Positions 55,232-63,903 are shown, counted from the stretch's first letter. The stretch is DNA of 64,000 nucleotides from an uncultured Alphaproteobacteria bacterium (GCA_902826095.1 CADEDN010000004.1:64001-128000), one strand, 5' to 3'. Notes: generated by a model from the sequence alone, not told the origin. Made by a program: numbers and translations.

Positions 55232-55990
55232 ATGGCTGAGCCGGAAGAAGCCGCGTCAGCGCCCCTTGCCCCGTCGGCGCCGCCGGCGCCGCCATTAGCC
55301 GAGGCGTCGCCGGCCGCAACGCCGCCGCCGGCCGTGTCTTTTCTCCGCCGCCGACGAAACGTCGTCAAGGGCGCGATCCTCGTTCTGGCGACTTCGTTGT
55401 CGCTGCTCGGCACGGTCGGGCAGTTCTATTTCGTCGACAAGGTGAAAGACATCGCCGACGCGCGCGCCGAGGAAATGCGCGGCATCGAAACGCGGACGGA
55501 GAGTTTGCGGACGGCGCAGTCCGCCTATTTCAATTCGCAAGTCCAGGGCAATCTCCTGTTCGCCCTCAACCCCGCGGACAAATCCGTCAACAAGGGCATC
55601 GTCGCCAATCTCTATCAGCTGGCGCTGCTCGACCGCGCCTTCCCGTTCCGGTCGATCCTCGGCGAGCTCGCCATCGCCGGCGCCATCGAGTTCAAGCCGG
55701 TCAACGACCAGTATAACGCGTTGCGGTCAACCGCGATGACCGATCTCTCCTATGAAGCCTATATGGCGGTCGGCGAATTCGAGCGAGTCATCCTCGATTC
55801 AGCGATGGCGCAGCACGACGCGCTGCAGGATCGCTACTGGAAAGCGCAGGAAGAAAGGGACAAGGCCGACGCGGAAGCCGAACGCCGGCGCGCGTTCATG
55901 CTCGCCGTGACCGGCGCGGCGACCTGCCTCTTCCTCCTCGCAAACCTCGTCAGCGTCAAAGAGGACGTTCACGTCAACGACGCGGAGTAA
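55232..55990 (+). CDS. Two-TM protein of unknown function (envelope cluster gene 5)
   Basis: The 252-residue protein has a Pro/Ala-rich cytoplasmic start (1-40), membrane helix GAILVLATSLSLLGTVGQFYF near 46-66, a helical periplasmic domain, and a second helix AFMLAVTGAATCLFLLANLV near the C-terminus. The domain between them contains LRTAQSAYFNSQVQGNLLFALNPAD, somewhat reminiscent of four-helix sensor modules, and an Arg/Glu-rich coiled coil before the second helix. It lacks any output domain. It is 65 bases after the rhodanese-like gene on the same strand. Confidence 0.6.
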   Translation: MAEPEEAASAPLAPSAPPAPPLAEASPAATPPPAVSFLRRRRNVVKGAILVLATSLSLLGTVGQFYFVDKVKDIADARAEEMRGIETRTESLRTAQSAYFNSQVQGNLLFALNPADKSVNKGIVANLYQLALLDRAFPFRSILGELAIAGAIEFKPVNDQYNALRSTAMTDLSYEAYMAVGEFERVILDSAMAQHDALQDRYWKAQEERDKADAEAERRRAFMLAVTGAATCLFLLANLVSVKEDVHVNDAE

Positions 55991-56014
55991 CCCCCGCGCC
56001 ATCGGCGCCGGGCG

Positions 56015-56620
56015 TCAATGGGCGGTCTTCTTCATGCCCTCAAGCCCCATGACGCGGGCGTTCCACGCCTGGATATTCGGGTATTGGCCGAGCGGAAGGT
56101 CCATCGCCTTGGCGTGCGTCAGGCCGCAGCCGACGGCGAAATCCGCAAGCGTCGGCGCGGTTCCGGCGAGAAACTCGCGGCCGTTGAGATGCGCGTTGAG
56201 ATAGCCCGCCTCGCGCGCGAATTTCTCGAGCGTCGCCGCGACGATCGCCTCATCCGCCGGACCGAGATTCAGCAACCCCTTGACGAGGCGCTCGAACTGG
56301 ATCGGCTGATAGGCGGGCGTCCAGTGCGCGACGTCCCACAGGAGGAACTGGTCAACTTCGGCGCGCGCCTTCGGATCGTCAGGATAGAGAGTATTCGGCT
56401 TTTTCGAGGCGAGGTACTTCATGATCGCGTTCGATTCGCCGAGGATGAAATCGCCTTCCTCAAGGAAAGGGACGCGCGCGGCGGCGTATTTTTCCTTGAC
56501 CACGGGATCCATCGGCCGCACCGCGACATTTTCGACTGGAAGGCCGAGATGCGCGGCGACGGCGAGCGGCTTTCTGACGTTTTGCGACAGCGGCACTCCG
56601 TAGATCTTGATTGCGGCCAT
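56015..56620 (-). CDS. Glutathione S-transferase family protein
   Basis: The 201-residue protein begins AAIKIYGVPLSQNVRKPLAVAAHLGLPVE, the thioredoxin-like GST N-domain with its Ser/Tyr region. VPFLEEGDFILGESNAIMKYLASK carries the cis-Pro and glutathione-binding ESNA motif, and TLADFAVG in the C-domain is the N-capping box. It conjugates glutathione to small electrophiles or acts as a peroxidase; the substrate is unknown. The ATG at 56620 has GAGAA upstream. It is convergent with the envelope cluster. Confidence 0.9.
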   Translation of the reverse strand: MAAIKIYGVPLSQNVRKPLAVAAHLGLPVENVAVRPMDPVVKEKYAAARVPFLEEGDFILGESNAIMKYLASKKPNTLYPDDPKARAEVDQFLLWDVAHWTPAYQPIQFERLVKGLLNLGPADEAIVAATLEKFAREAGYLNAHLNGREFLAGTAPTLADFAVGCGLTHAKAMDLPLGQYPNIQAWNARVMGLEGMKKTAH

Positions 56621-56698
56621 GGTTTTCTCCGTAATTGGCGTCTTCGATGACGCGCGGCAGACTAGGGTTTCGACCGTCGGACCGCAATATCGGGCCGA

Positions 56699-57490
56699 TC
56701 ACGCAGATGTGAGCGAGCGCCAGCGCAGCGACATGCAGGAGAGGCCGGCGTCGATCCGGCCGATTTCATCCGTCGGCAGAGGAATGACATCATAGCCGGC
56801 GCCCGCAAGACGGTCGATCGCGCGGCGAAATCCCGCGCCGACGAAGAGCGCCTTGTTGACGCGCAGCGCGTTCGCCGCCGCATCCTCGCCCGCCGGCGTC
56901 AAAATCTCGCGGAAGCCGACGAAGGCGCCCGAGCGCGACAGCCGCGGCGTCGTCAGCACGGTTTCCTCGTCAATCAGCGAGCAATCGGTCTTGAAATGAA
57001 GGACGTCCTTGGGCGTTTCGACGACGCTGGCGCGCTTGCCGAGCCTTGCGAGAAGCCGCATCAGCGCCTCCGCCCCCTTCTTGTCGGTGCGCGCCGAAAG
57101 GCCGATCATCACGCGTTCGGCCGTCCACAAAATATCGCCGCCGTCGGCATGGCCGTCGTCGAGCGTCAGCACGGTTTCGAATTTGTCGCGAAGCGCCCCC
57201 TCAAGATGCGCGACCTCGCCGGCGCGGGATTTCGCGCCCGGACGCAACAAGATCGCGCCTTCCGGAAAGACGAGCGCCGGGTCTTCGACGAAAATCGAAT
57301 CCGGAAACGCCTCAAGCGCCGGCAGCACCGTCACCGCGACCCCGGCGTTGACGAGCGCCGCGCCATAGAGGGCGTGTTCCGAGGCGACGCCGTCAAAAGT
57401 CGGGTCGAGGCCGCCGCCCGCGCGCAACCCGGCGACGACCGAGCGCGCCGGCTTTCTGACGATCGCATGGGTGAAATCGGTGACGGCCAT
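56699..57490 (-). CDS. Dimethylarginine dimethylaminohydrolase-like amidinotransferase
   Basis: The 263-residue pentein-fold enzyme has conserved segments FTHAIVRKPARSVVAGL at the start, FPDSIFVEDPALVF with the substrate-binding Asp/Glu, GHADGGDILW, LHFKTDCSLIDEETV with the catalytic His, and the C-terminal IDAGLSCMSLRW with the nucleophilic Cys. By family it hydrolyses methylated arginines to citrulline and amines. The ATG at 57490 follows AAGGA; a longer frame to 57571 adds an arginine-rich stretch with no homology. Confidence 0.9.
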   Translation of the reverse strand: MAVTDFTHAIVRKPARSVVAGLRAGGGLDPTFDGVASEHALYGAALVNAGVAVTVLPALEAFPDSIFVEDPALVFPEGAILLRPGAKSRAGEVAHLEGALRDKFETVLTLDDGHADGGDILWTAERVMIGLSARTDKKGAEALMRLLARLGKRASVVETPKDVLHFKTDCSLIDEETVLTTPRLSRSGAFVGFREILTPAGEDAAANALRVNKALFVGAGFRRAIDRLAGAGYDVIPLPTDEIGRIDAGLSCMSLRWRSLTSA

Positions 57491-57672
57491 CGGGGTCCTT
57501 CCCTCGCGTCTATAGCAGCTTTGCGGTCGCGCGCGCCATCGCGCGCCCATGGAGCACCGCGCCAGTCGCATTTCCGCCGCAGTTTATATAGAGGTCAGCG
57601 CGACGGAATTCTGCGCCTTGCGCGTTGGAGTTCCTTAGGGCGGGCGTTGAAAATCGGGTTGGAGAGATAGCC

Positions 57673-58380
57673 TTGAAAAAATGGTCGCTCGCCGCGCTCG
57701 CCGCGACATTGTCCTTTTCGCTTGCTGCGGCCGAAGAGCCGGCGCCGGCGGTCGAAGACGCGGTCGCGCCGCTTGACCGGAAATCATCGAAGGATGACTC
57801 GCCCCATCAAGATGACGCCGGGCGCCTGATGAATTTCGCGCGGAACTTGCGCGAAGAAAAAGGCTGCGCCGGTGCGGCGCCGGCGTTCCGCGTCGTCGCC
57901 GCGATGGGCGAGGGCGAAGAGGCGGCGCAACACGAGCTTGGCGAATGCCTGCTCGAACTCAAAGGCGCGACCGACGTCGAGACAGCGCTCTTCCGGCAGG
58001 AGGGCGAATTCTGGCTGACAAGGGCCGCCTTCGCCGGCAACGCCCGCGCGCAGAGGAAGCTCGTCATCGAAATGGCCTCGCCGGCGAGCCCCCTCCACAA
58101 TCCGAAGGGCGCGCTGATGTGGGCGCTCATCTATGGGAAAAATCCGACGGCGGATCTTTACGGCTACAAGGCGCTGCCGGCGACGCTTGTTCCCGGGCTG
58201 AGGTCGTCGCTCAACGAAGCGGACGCCGCCGAGGCCGAAGCTTTCGCGAAGGACTTCGCGCCGCTGCCGCTCTCGAAGTTCGAAGGCCCGAAACGCGAAG
58301 ACAAGAAGGGCGAGCGCGGCCCGTTCGAAGGACGCCCGGACGGCGCCCGCCCGCCCGGCGGACGCCGGCGGCCGGGGTGA
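57673..58380 (+). CDS. Secreted Sel1-like protein
   Basis: The product has about 235 residues from a TTG at 57673, which has GGAGAG at six bases. A signal peptide (KKWSLAALAATLSFSLAAA) precedes a helical region with Sel1-like pairs: GEGEEAAQHELGECLLELKG and AFAGNARAQRKLVIEMAS, then NPKGALMWALIYGKNPTADLYGY. The C-terminus is Pro/Arg/Gly-rich (about 210-235). It resembles the Sel1-like protein at 5531-6871 in size class and export. Role unknown; such repeats usually mediate protein binding in the envelope. Confidence 0.65.
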   Translation: MKKWSLAALAATLSFSLAAAEEPAPAVEDAVAPLDRKSSKDDSPHQDDAGRLMNFARNLREEKGCAGAAPAFRVVAAMGEGEEAAQHELGECLLELKGATDVETALFRQEGEFWLTRAAFAGNARAQRKLVIEMASPASPLHNPKGALMWALIYGKNPTADLYGYKALPATLVPGLRSSLNEADAAEAEAFAKDFAPLPLSKFEGPKREDKKGERGPFEGRPDGARPPGGRRRPG

Positions 58381-58393
58381 GCGGGTTTGTGAT

Positions 58394-58444
58394 CGCTTGA
58401 CAGTCAAGCGAAGATGACCCATATTATGACCTGATTAGGGTCAT
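58394..58444 (+). promoter_or_regulatory. Promoter and candidate operators of the RES/Xre operon
   Basis: A perfect palindrome CGCTTGAC-A-GTCAAGCG (58394-58410) contains a TTGACA -35 box (58397-58402). An AT-rich CATATTATGAC follows at 17-19 bases as -10. A second inverted repeat, ATGACCC (58414-58420) with GGGTCAT (58438-58444), brackets the -10. The two symmetric sites overlapping the promoter, just ahead of an Xre-type antitoxin gene, are what an autorepressed toxin-antitoxin operon would have. Confidence 0.65.
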
Positions 58445-58458
58445 GATTTGGGGCAAGA

Positions 58459-58824
58459 ATGTCAGCGACAAGCCTCCTTTCGGAAGTGGTGACACCGGCC
58501 AATCTCATTTCCGCGGATCAGCTTGCGGAAAGGCTGAGGGTCACCAAGGCGGAGCTCGCCGCCGCGCTCGGGCTCTCGCGCGATTCCGTCTCGAAGACCG
58601 CGCGCGTCAATTCACCCTCAACGCAAGGCCGCCTTCGCGACTTCGTCGAGATCTTGAACCGCGTTCTGCCGTGGACCGGAGCGGAATTGTCCGCCTACGC
58701 ATGGTATCGCTCGCAGTCTCTTCCCTCCTTCGGCGATATGACCGCCGAAGACCTGGTGCAGGCTGGCCGCGCCGAAGCGGTCAAAGCCTATTTGAGCCGG
58801 ATCGCTGAGGGCGGCTACGCTTGA
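58459..58824 (+). CDS. Xre/MbcA/ParS-type antitoxin of the RES toxin
   Basis: The 121-residue protein has an HTH-like N-terminal half (ISADQLAERLRVTKAELAAALGLSRDSVSKTARVNS) and a toxin-binding C-terminal half (FVEILNRVLPWTGAELSAYAWYRSQSLPSFGDMTAEDLVQAGRAEAVKAYL). The latter matches the DUF2384/MbcA-ParS domain. In RES-Xre pairs the antitoxin blocks the toxin active site and represses the operon. Its stop codon overlaps the toxin start (TTGA). The promoter just upstream carries two palindromes suited to its DNA-binding domain. Confidence 0.88.
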   Translation: MSATSLLSEVVTPANLISADQLAERLRVTKAELAAALGLSRDSVSKTARVNSPSTQGRLRDFVEILNRVLPWTGAELSAYAWYRSQSLPSFGDMTAEDLVQAGRAEAVKAYLSRIAEGGYA

Positions 58825-59354
58825 AGCCGCCGTTCCGGCGATTCGTCGGGCGCTGCTATCGCGCGCATCATCCGCGCTGGTCGTTCGCGCCGGAATCGGG
58901 CGACGGCGCCAAGCGTCATGGCGGGCGATTCAATCCGCCGGGAGTCGCCGCCCTCTATATGTCGCTCAGCGTCAAGACGGCCTGGCTTGAAGCGCAGCAA
59001 GGCTTCGTGTTCAAGGCGCAGCCTCTGACGCTTTGCGCTTATGAGGTCGACTGCGATGACATGATCAATCTCGCCGACGAGGAAACGCGCGCGGCCGCAG
59101 ACGCGCCGCTCGCCGATCTCGCCTGCCCCTGGGAAGACCTCGCCGACCGCCGGACGACGCCGCCAAGCTGGGCGATCGCTGAGCGCCTGCGCAAGGCCGG
59201 CTGCGCCGGAATCATGGTTCCGAGCTTTGCGAGCAGCGCGCGCGAAAGCGACTTCAATCTCGTCTTCTGGCGCTGGTCGCGCGAGCCGCCGCACCTCTTG
59301 CGCGTCATCGACGACGAAGACCGGCTGCCGAAGAACGATGCGTCGTGGCGGTAA
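58821..59354 (+). CDS. RES-domain toxin
   Basis: The 177-residue RES toxin carries GRCYRAHHPRWSFAPESGDGAKRHGGRFNPPGVAALYMSLSVKTAWLEA, with the defining Arg and Glu, and a later Ser-containing strand (PSFASSARESDFNLVFWRW). RES toxins deplete NAD+ by phosphorolysis or ADP-ribosylation and stop growth. It starts with TTG inside the antitoxin stop codon. Length and motifs look intact. A strong minus-strand terminator lies just after it. Confidence 0.88.
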   Translation: MKPPFRRFVGRCYRAHHPRWSFAPESGDGAKRHGGRFNPPGVAALYMSLSVKTAWLEAQQGFVFKAQPLTLCAYEVDCDDMINLADEETRAAADAPLADLACPWEDLADRRTTPPSWAIAERLRKAGCAGIMVPSFASSARESDFNLVFWRWSREPPHLLRVIDDEDRLPKNDASWR

Positions 59355-59382
59355 AGAAAAAACCGCCCCCTTTCGGGGGCGG
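59355..59382 (-). terminator. Intrinsic terminator of aceA
   Basis: On the minus strand CCGCCCCC (59375-59382) pairs with GGGGGCGG (59363-59370) over a GAAA loop and is followed by a run of T (59362-59355). It lies 36 bases after the aceA stop codon. The GAAA tetraloop and T-run make a textbook terminator; it immediately follows the RES stop on the other strand. Confidence 0.88.
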
Positions 59383-59417
59383 CTTCGGGCCGTTTCCTCC
59401 CTGATAGGCTCGGCCTC

Positions 59418-60704
59418 TTATTCCGCCGCCTTGAACTGGTGCTGCTCCGTCGACTCGCTCATCGCGGTCGTCGAGGACTGGCCGCCCGACAAGGTCGTCG
59501 CGACGAGGTCGAAATAGCCGGTGCCGACTTCGCGCTGGTGGCGCGTCGCCTCATAGCCGATCTTCTCGGCGGAAAACTCCGCCTGCTGAAGTTCTGAATA
59601 GGCCGCCATGCCGCGGTCCTTGTAGCCGTGGGCGAGCGTGTACATGCCGTAATTGAGCGCGTGGAAGCCGGCGAGCGTCACGAACTGGTATTTGTAGCCC
59701 ATCGCGCCGATTTCGCGCTGGAATTTGGCGATCGTCGCCTTGTCGAGATTGGCTTCCCAGTTGAAGGACGGCGAGCAATTATACGCCATCATCTTGCCCG
59801 GATGCGCTTTCTGGATCGCCTCGGCGAAGCGCTTGGCGTCCTTAAGATCGGGATGCGAGGTCTCCCACCAGATGAGGTCCGCATAGGGCGCATAGGAAAG
59901 CCCGCGCGCGATGCAGTGGTCGACGCCCGTCTTGTCTTTCAGGCGATAAAAGCCTTCGGGCGTCCGCCCCTGGTCGAAATCGATGAACGGGTGGTCGCGC
60001 TCGTCGACGTCGGAGGTGATAAGCTTTGCAGACTCGGCGTCGGTCCTCGCGACGACAAGGGTCGGCACGCCGCAAACGTCGGCGGCGAGTCGCGCCGCGT
60101 TGAGGTTGCGCTCATGCGCTTTGGTCGGAATCAAGACCTTGCCCCCGAGATGCCCGCATTTCTTTTCGGAGGCGAGCTGGTCTTCGAAGTGAACGCCGGC
60201 GGCGCCCGCTTCGATATAGGCCTTCATGATCTCAAAACAGTTCAAGGGCCCGCCAAAACCCGCTTCCGCGTCGGCGACGATCGGCAGGAAATAATCGCGC
60301 TTCACTTTTCCTTCCGACCATTCGATCTGGTCGGCGCGGCGAAGCGCGTTGTTGATGCGCTTGGCGAGTTCAGGTCCGGCATTCGCCGGATAGAGCGACT
60401 GGTCGGGATAGACCTGACCCGCCGTGTTGGCGTCGCCAGCGACCTGCCAGCCGGAGAGATAGATCGCCTTCAATCCCGCTTTCGCCATCTGCACGGCCTG
60501 ATTGCCGGAGAGCGCGCCGAGCGCGTTGATATAGGGTTCTGTCTTCAGAAGGTCCCAAAGCTTCACCGCGCTCCGTTCGGCGAGCGTGTAGGCGATCGGG
60601 AACGAACCTCTGAGGCGAAGCGCCTCGGCCGCCGAATAATTGCGCTTGATCCCGGCGAAGCGGCCCTTCGGCGCGGACGGGATGAGATCGTCGAAAGTCG
60701 TCAT
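59418..60704 (-). CDS. aceA: Isocitrate lyase
   Basis: The 428-residue glyoxylate-shunt enzyme splits isocitrate into succinate and glyoxylate, allowing growth on acetate and fatty acids. The catalytic loop [14 protein letters not shown] is present, with [34 protein letters not shown] before it, [11 protein letters not shown] after, and [11 protein letters not shown] further on. The ATG at 60704 has GGAGAA upstream and gives the family start. Malate synthase is not in the window. It is divergent from an ScfR/RamB-type regulator that probably controls it. Confidence 0.97.
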   Translation of the reverse strand: MTTFDDLIPSAPKGRFAGIKRNYSAAEALRLRGSFPIAYTLAERSAVKLWDLLKTEPYINALGALSGNQAVQMAKAGLKAIYLSGWQVAGDANTAGQVYPDQSLYPANAGPELAKRINNALRRADQIEWSEGKVKRDYFLPIVADAEAGFGGPLNCFEIMKAYIEAGAAGVHFEDQLASEKKCGHLGGKVLIPTKAHERNLNAARLAADVCGVPTLVVARTDAESAKLITSDVDERDHPFIDFDQGRTPEGFYRLKDKTGVDHCIARGLSYAPYADLIWWETSHPDLKDAKRFAEAIQKAHPGKMMAYNCSPSFNWEANLDKATIAKFQREIGAMGYKYQFVTLAGFHALNYGMYTLAHGYKDRGMAAYSELQQAEFSAEKIGYEATRHQREVGTGYFDLVATTLSGGQSSTTAMSESTEQHQFKAAE

Positions 60705-60935
60705 GATCTGGTTCTCCAATGATGCGGCGGCAAACTGAATCCGGCGACCCGTCGCCCCCAAACGCCGCGACCGCGTTTTCTCGCAGAATTTTCTGAAGAG
60801 ACCATTTTTGCAGCTGCGAAGCGAGCGATGATGCGTCGCAATGTAAAGCATGACACAAACGATTCTGTCTTTTTGTCGATTTTGTCATTCTTGTGTGCTA
60901 TCCTATTGAAAGATAAATATCGTTTTGACCTCAAA
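60705..60935. promoter_or_regulatory. Divergent control region of aceA and its regulator
   Basis: This region contains TTTTTGCAGCTGCGAA (60805-60820) with a GCAGCTGC palindrome, resembling the TTTGC/GCAAA-type sites described for RamB. Downstream, TTGTC or near matches recur at about nine-base steps (CTGTC 60865, TTGTC 60873, TTGTC 60882, TTGTG 60891) in an A/T-rich stretch. Both are good candidates for binding by the adjacent regulator. Promoter boxes could not be fixed. Confidence 0.45.
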
Positions 60936-62345
60936 ATGGCTAGCGGCAAGCGCAAACTCTACCTTGGCCCCCAGATTCGCCGGCTTCGCCGCGAGCAGGG
61001 GCTGACGCAGGCCGAGATGGCGGCCGAGCTCGGCGTTTCGCCCTCTTATGTGAACCTCATCGAGCGCAATCAGCGGCCGGTATCGGCCGACCTGCTGGTC
61101 GGCCTCGCAAGGGCCTATGGGTTCGACGTTTCGCGCATGGGCGGCGCAGAGACGGACGCGCTGTTCGCCGACCTTGCCGCCGCCTTCGCCGACCCGCTCT
61201 TTCAGGAAGCAGGCGTCAGCCGCGAGGACGCCTTCGATCTTGCCGCCGGCAATCCGGTCCTCGGCGCGGCGGTCGCCTCGCTCTTTCGCGCCTGGCGGTC
61301 TGCCGAAGACGAACTCAACGAAGCGCGCATCGCCGGCAATCGCGCGGGCGAAGACCCGCTCGAGGAAGCGCGCACGTTTCTTCACGCGAGCCGCAATCAT
61401 TTCCCGGAAATCGACGAAGCCGGCGAGCGCGTCGCGGCGGAAAGAAGCGCCGGCGCGCTCTTTGATGCGCTCACGGAGCGTTTCAGGCGCGATCATCGCC
61501 TCAAGACGCGCGTCCTTCCCGCCGAGGTGATGGCGGGCGCCTGGCGGCGCCTTAACAAGCACGCCGGCGAGATCGCGATCTCAGAGGCGCTTGATCAGGC
61601 GAGCCGGACGTTCAATCTCGCCCTGCAGCTCGCCCTGATCGAGCAGAGCGCGACGCTTGACCGTCTCGTCAACGAGGCGAAATTTGCGACCGACGCGGGG
61701 CGGCGCCTCGCGCGCGCCTCGCTCGCCAATTACGCGGCGGCGGCGATCATGCTGCCTTATGGCCCCTTCCTCGCGGCGGCGAAGGATCTCGCCTATGACA
61801 TCGAGGCGCTGGCGCGCCGGTTCGGGGCGAGCTTTGAACAGGTCGCGCACCGGCTGACGACGCTCCGCCGCGAGGGCGCCGGGGGCGTTCCCTTTTTCTT
61901 TCTGCGCGTCGACGCCGCCGGCAACGTGTCGAAACGGTTTTCGGGCGACATCTTTCCTTTCGCGCGCTATGGCGGCTCGTGCCCCTTATGGACCGTACAC
62001 GAAGCATTCAGGACGCCGCGCCGGATCGTCACGCAGCTGATCGAGCTTCCGGACCAAAGCCGCTATTTCTCGATCGCGCGTACCGTGACATCCGGGACGG
62101 GCGGCTATCAGGCGCCGCATATCGAACGCGTCGTCGTCGTCGGCTGCGCGCTCAAGGACGCGAGCGACCTCGTCTATGCGCGCGGACTGGACCTTGAAGC
62201 GGCGCCCGCATCGCCCGTCGGCGTCACCTGCCGCCTCTGCGAAAGGCCGGACTGCGCCGCAAGGGCCCACCCGCCGCTCCGCCGCCGCCTCATCGTCGAC
62301 GAGCATCGGCGCCTAGCGGCGCCGTTCAGCTTCGCCTTCGATTAA
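60936..62345 (+). CDS. ScfR/RamB-family regulator (Xre HTH with ImmA/IrrE-like domain)
   Basis: The 469-residue protein has an Xre HTH at about 8-65 (LYLGPQIRRLRREQGLTQAEMAAELGVSPSYVNLIERNQRPVS). A long middle region includes an IrrE/M78-like domain, with LAYDIEALARRFGASFEQVAHRLTTL at its end; the HExxH metal site seems lacking. A C-terminal DUF2083-like Cys domain ends VTCRLCERPDCAARAHPP. Relatives sense short-chain acyl-CoA status and control glyoxylate and propionate genes. It is divergent from aceA. The ATG at 60936 gives the family start; its ribosome site is weak. Confidence 0.88.
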   Translation: MASGKRKLYLGPQIRRLRREQGLTQAEMAAELGVSPSYVNLIERNQRPVSADLLVGLARAYGFDVSRMGGAETDALFADLAAAFADPLFQEAGVSREDAFDLAAGNPVLGAAVASLFRAWRSAEDELNEARIAGNRAGEDPLEEARTFLHASRNHFPEIDEAGERVAAERSAGALFDALTERFRRDHRLKTRVLPAEVMAGAWRRLNKHAGEIAISEALDQASRTFNLALQLALIEQSATLDRLVNEAKFATDAGRRLARASLANYAAAAIMLPYGPFLAAAKDLAYDIEALARRFGASFEQVAHRLTTLRREGAGGVPFFFLRVDAAGNVSKRFSGDIFPFARYGGSCPLWTVHEAFRTPRRIVTQLIELPDQSRYFSIARTVTSGTGGYQAPHIERVVVVGCALKDASDLVYARGLDLEAAPASPVGVTCRLCERPDCAARAHPPLRRRLIVDEHRRLAAPFSFAFD

Positions 62346-62409
62346 GGGCGTTATAAATCCGTAACTTATTGTTTTTTCTTTATAATATAAGATTATCGAG
62401 AATTTCATT

Positions 62410-62523
62410 TATAGGCTATAAAACACCTTGACCGCAGCCCTTGCTCATGACACCTATGAACCCCTAATTGCTTGAATGAACTAGCTTTTTGGAGTAACCC
62501 CCTTTTTGTTCTTATAGCCTATA
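62410..62523 (+). promoter_or_regulatory. Paired inverted sites in the AT-rich fic leader
   Basis: TATAGGCTATA (62410-62420) and its reverse complement TATAGCCTATA (62513-62523) lie 103 bases apart; each is also nearly palindromic. The second ends exactly at the fic start codon. A TATAAT box at 62381-62386 precedes them. A repressor bound to both, possibly the Fic protein through its C-terminal winged helix, could loop this leader. Confidence 0.55.
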
Positions 62524-63903
62524 ATGAAACACCCTGCAGCACCCCCGGACCTTTCGGCGGAATTTGAGCGCCTCATGCGTGAGGCGGCCGAAGGAGGTCG
62601 AGCCGCCCTCTTCGATCTCGCCCGCCGGTCGGCGGCTGTCAGGCCGGTCGACGAGAAAGGACGATACCTCCATTGGGACGAATTTCGGTTCAAGCCTTCG
62701 GACGATGGCGCGAGCGCCGTCGATCGCTGGACGCTCGTCCGGCGCGCTCGCGAGGCGCGCCGCATCGACGCGCCGTTCCGGGACAAATCCGGCGCCAAGT
62801 TCTTCCTCGTAAAGACCGACTTCATCGAACGCGCGCTCCATGAGATCGACAGCCGTGCGCGCGGGGGCGTTCGCTTCGACGGCCCCGCGCCCACGTCAGG
62901 CGAAGCGCAGTCATTTCTTGTCACGTCGTTGATTGAGGAGCCGTTCAGCTCTTCGGTGTTTGAAGGCGCCGTCGCAACGCGCGACCAGGCGAAGAGGCTC
63001 ATCCGGGACTCGCGCACGCCAAGAACGCCAGGCGAGCGGATGATCATTAATAATTATCGGGCCATCGAGTTCATAAAGACGAAGAAAGGCGAGCCGCTGA
63101 CGCCGGCCCTCGTCCTGGAAGTCCATCGCCTGATCACGCATGATACGCTGGACGATCCAAGGAAGGCCGGCGTTTTCCGGGATTCGCGCGACAGGATCGT
63201 GGTCGATGACCTTGCGAGCGGAGAAATCCTGCATGATCCGCCACCCGCCGGCGCGCTCAAAAACCGGATGGATGACTTGTGCCGTTTCGCCAATGACGAC
63301 GGCGCTGAAAACGCGTTCATTCACCCGGTTCTCCGCGCGATCATCCTTCATTTCATGCTCGCCTATGATCACCCCTTCGTCGACGGCAACGGTCGGACGG
63401 CGCGAGCGATATTTTACTGGTCGGTGCTGAAGCATGGGTACTGGCTGCTTGAATACATTTCGATCAGTAAGCAGATCAAAGATGCGCCGATCCAGTATGG
63501 CAAAGCGTTCCTTGAAACAGAAAGCGACAGCGGCGATCTCACCTATTTCATCAATAATCAGCTCGAGATGATCCTGAAAGCGATCGACGCGCTCTACGTC
63601 TTCGTCGAAGGAAAAAAAGCCGAGGTGGCCGCGCTCGAAAAGGCTTTCGCCGATCGGTCGATGAAGACGCGCTTCAATCATCGTCAGCTCGCGCTCCTCA
63701 ATCGCGCCGCGCGTGCGCCGGGCCTGACGATCACGATCAATCAGCATCAGACAACGACCGGCGTCAGCTATCTGACGGCGAGGTCCGATCTTGAGCATCT
63801 CGTCAAGGAAGGCTTTTTCTCAAAACGCAAGCGCGGCGCGACGTCACTCTACGCGCCGAAGAAAGACCTCAGCGAGAGACTGCGGATGAGCGGCGGGCGA
63901 TGA
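62524..63903 (+). CDS. Fic-domain AMP-transferase with N-terminal inhibitory helix and C-terminal wHTH
   Basis: The 459-residue protein has the inhibitory motif SSVFEG (143-148, S-x3-E-G), a Fic core with HPFVDGNGRTAR (283-294) and the flap RDRIVVDD. A C-terminal winged helix covers residues 390-459 (NHRQLALLNRAARAPGLTITINQHQTTTGVSYLTARSDLEHLVKEG). Fic enzymes transfer AMP to Tyr, Ser or Thr of targets such as gyrase; the inhibitory Glu keeps this class in check. The ATG at 62524 directly follows an operator-like sequence and lacks a Shine-Dalgarno, so a later start cannot be excluded. Confidence 0.88.
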   Translation: MKHPAAPPDLSAEFERLMREAAEGGRAALFDLARRSAAVRPVDEKGRYLHWDEFRFKPSDDGASAVDRWTLVRRAREARRIDAPFRDKSGAKFFLVKTDFIERALHEIDSRARGGVRFDGPAPTSGEAQSFLVTSLIEEPFSSSVFEGAVATRDQAKRLIRDSRTPRTPGERMIINNYRAIEFIKTKKGEPLTPALVLEVHRLITHDTLDDPRKAGVFRDSRDRIVVDDLASGEILHDPPPAGALKNRMDDLCRFANDDGAENAFIHPVLRAIILHFMLAYDHPFVDGNGRTARAIFYWSVLKHGYWLLEYISISKQIKDAPIQYGKAFLETESDSGDLTYFINNQLEMILKAIDALYVFVEGKKAEVAALEKAFADRSMKTRFNHRQLALLNRAARAPGLTITINQHQTTTGVSYLTARSDLEHLVKEGFFSKRKRGATSLYAPKKDLSERLRMSGGR

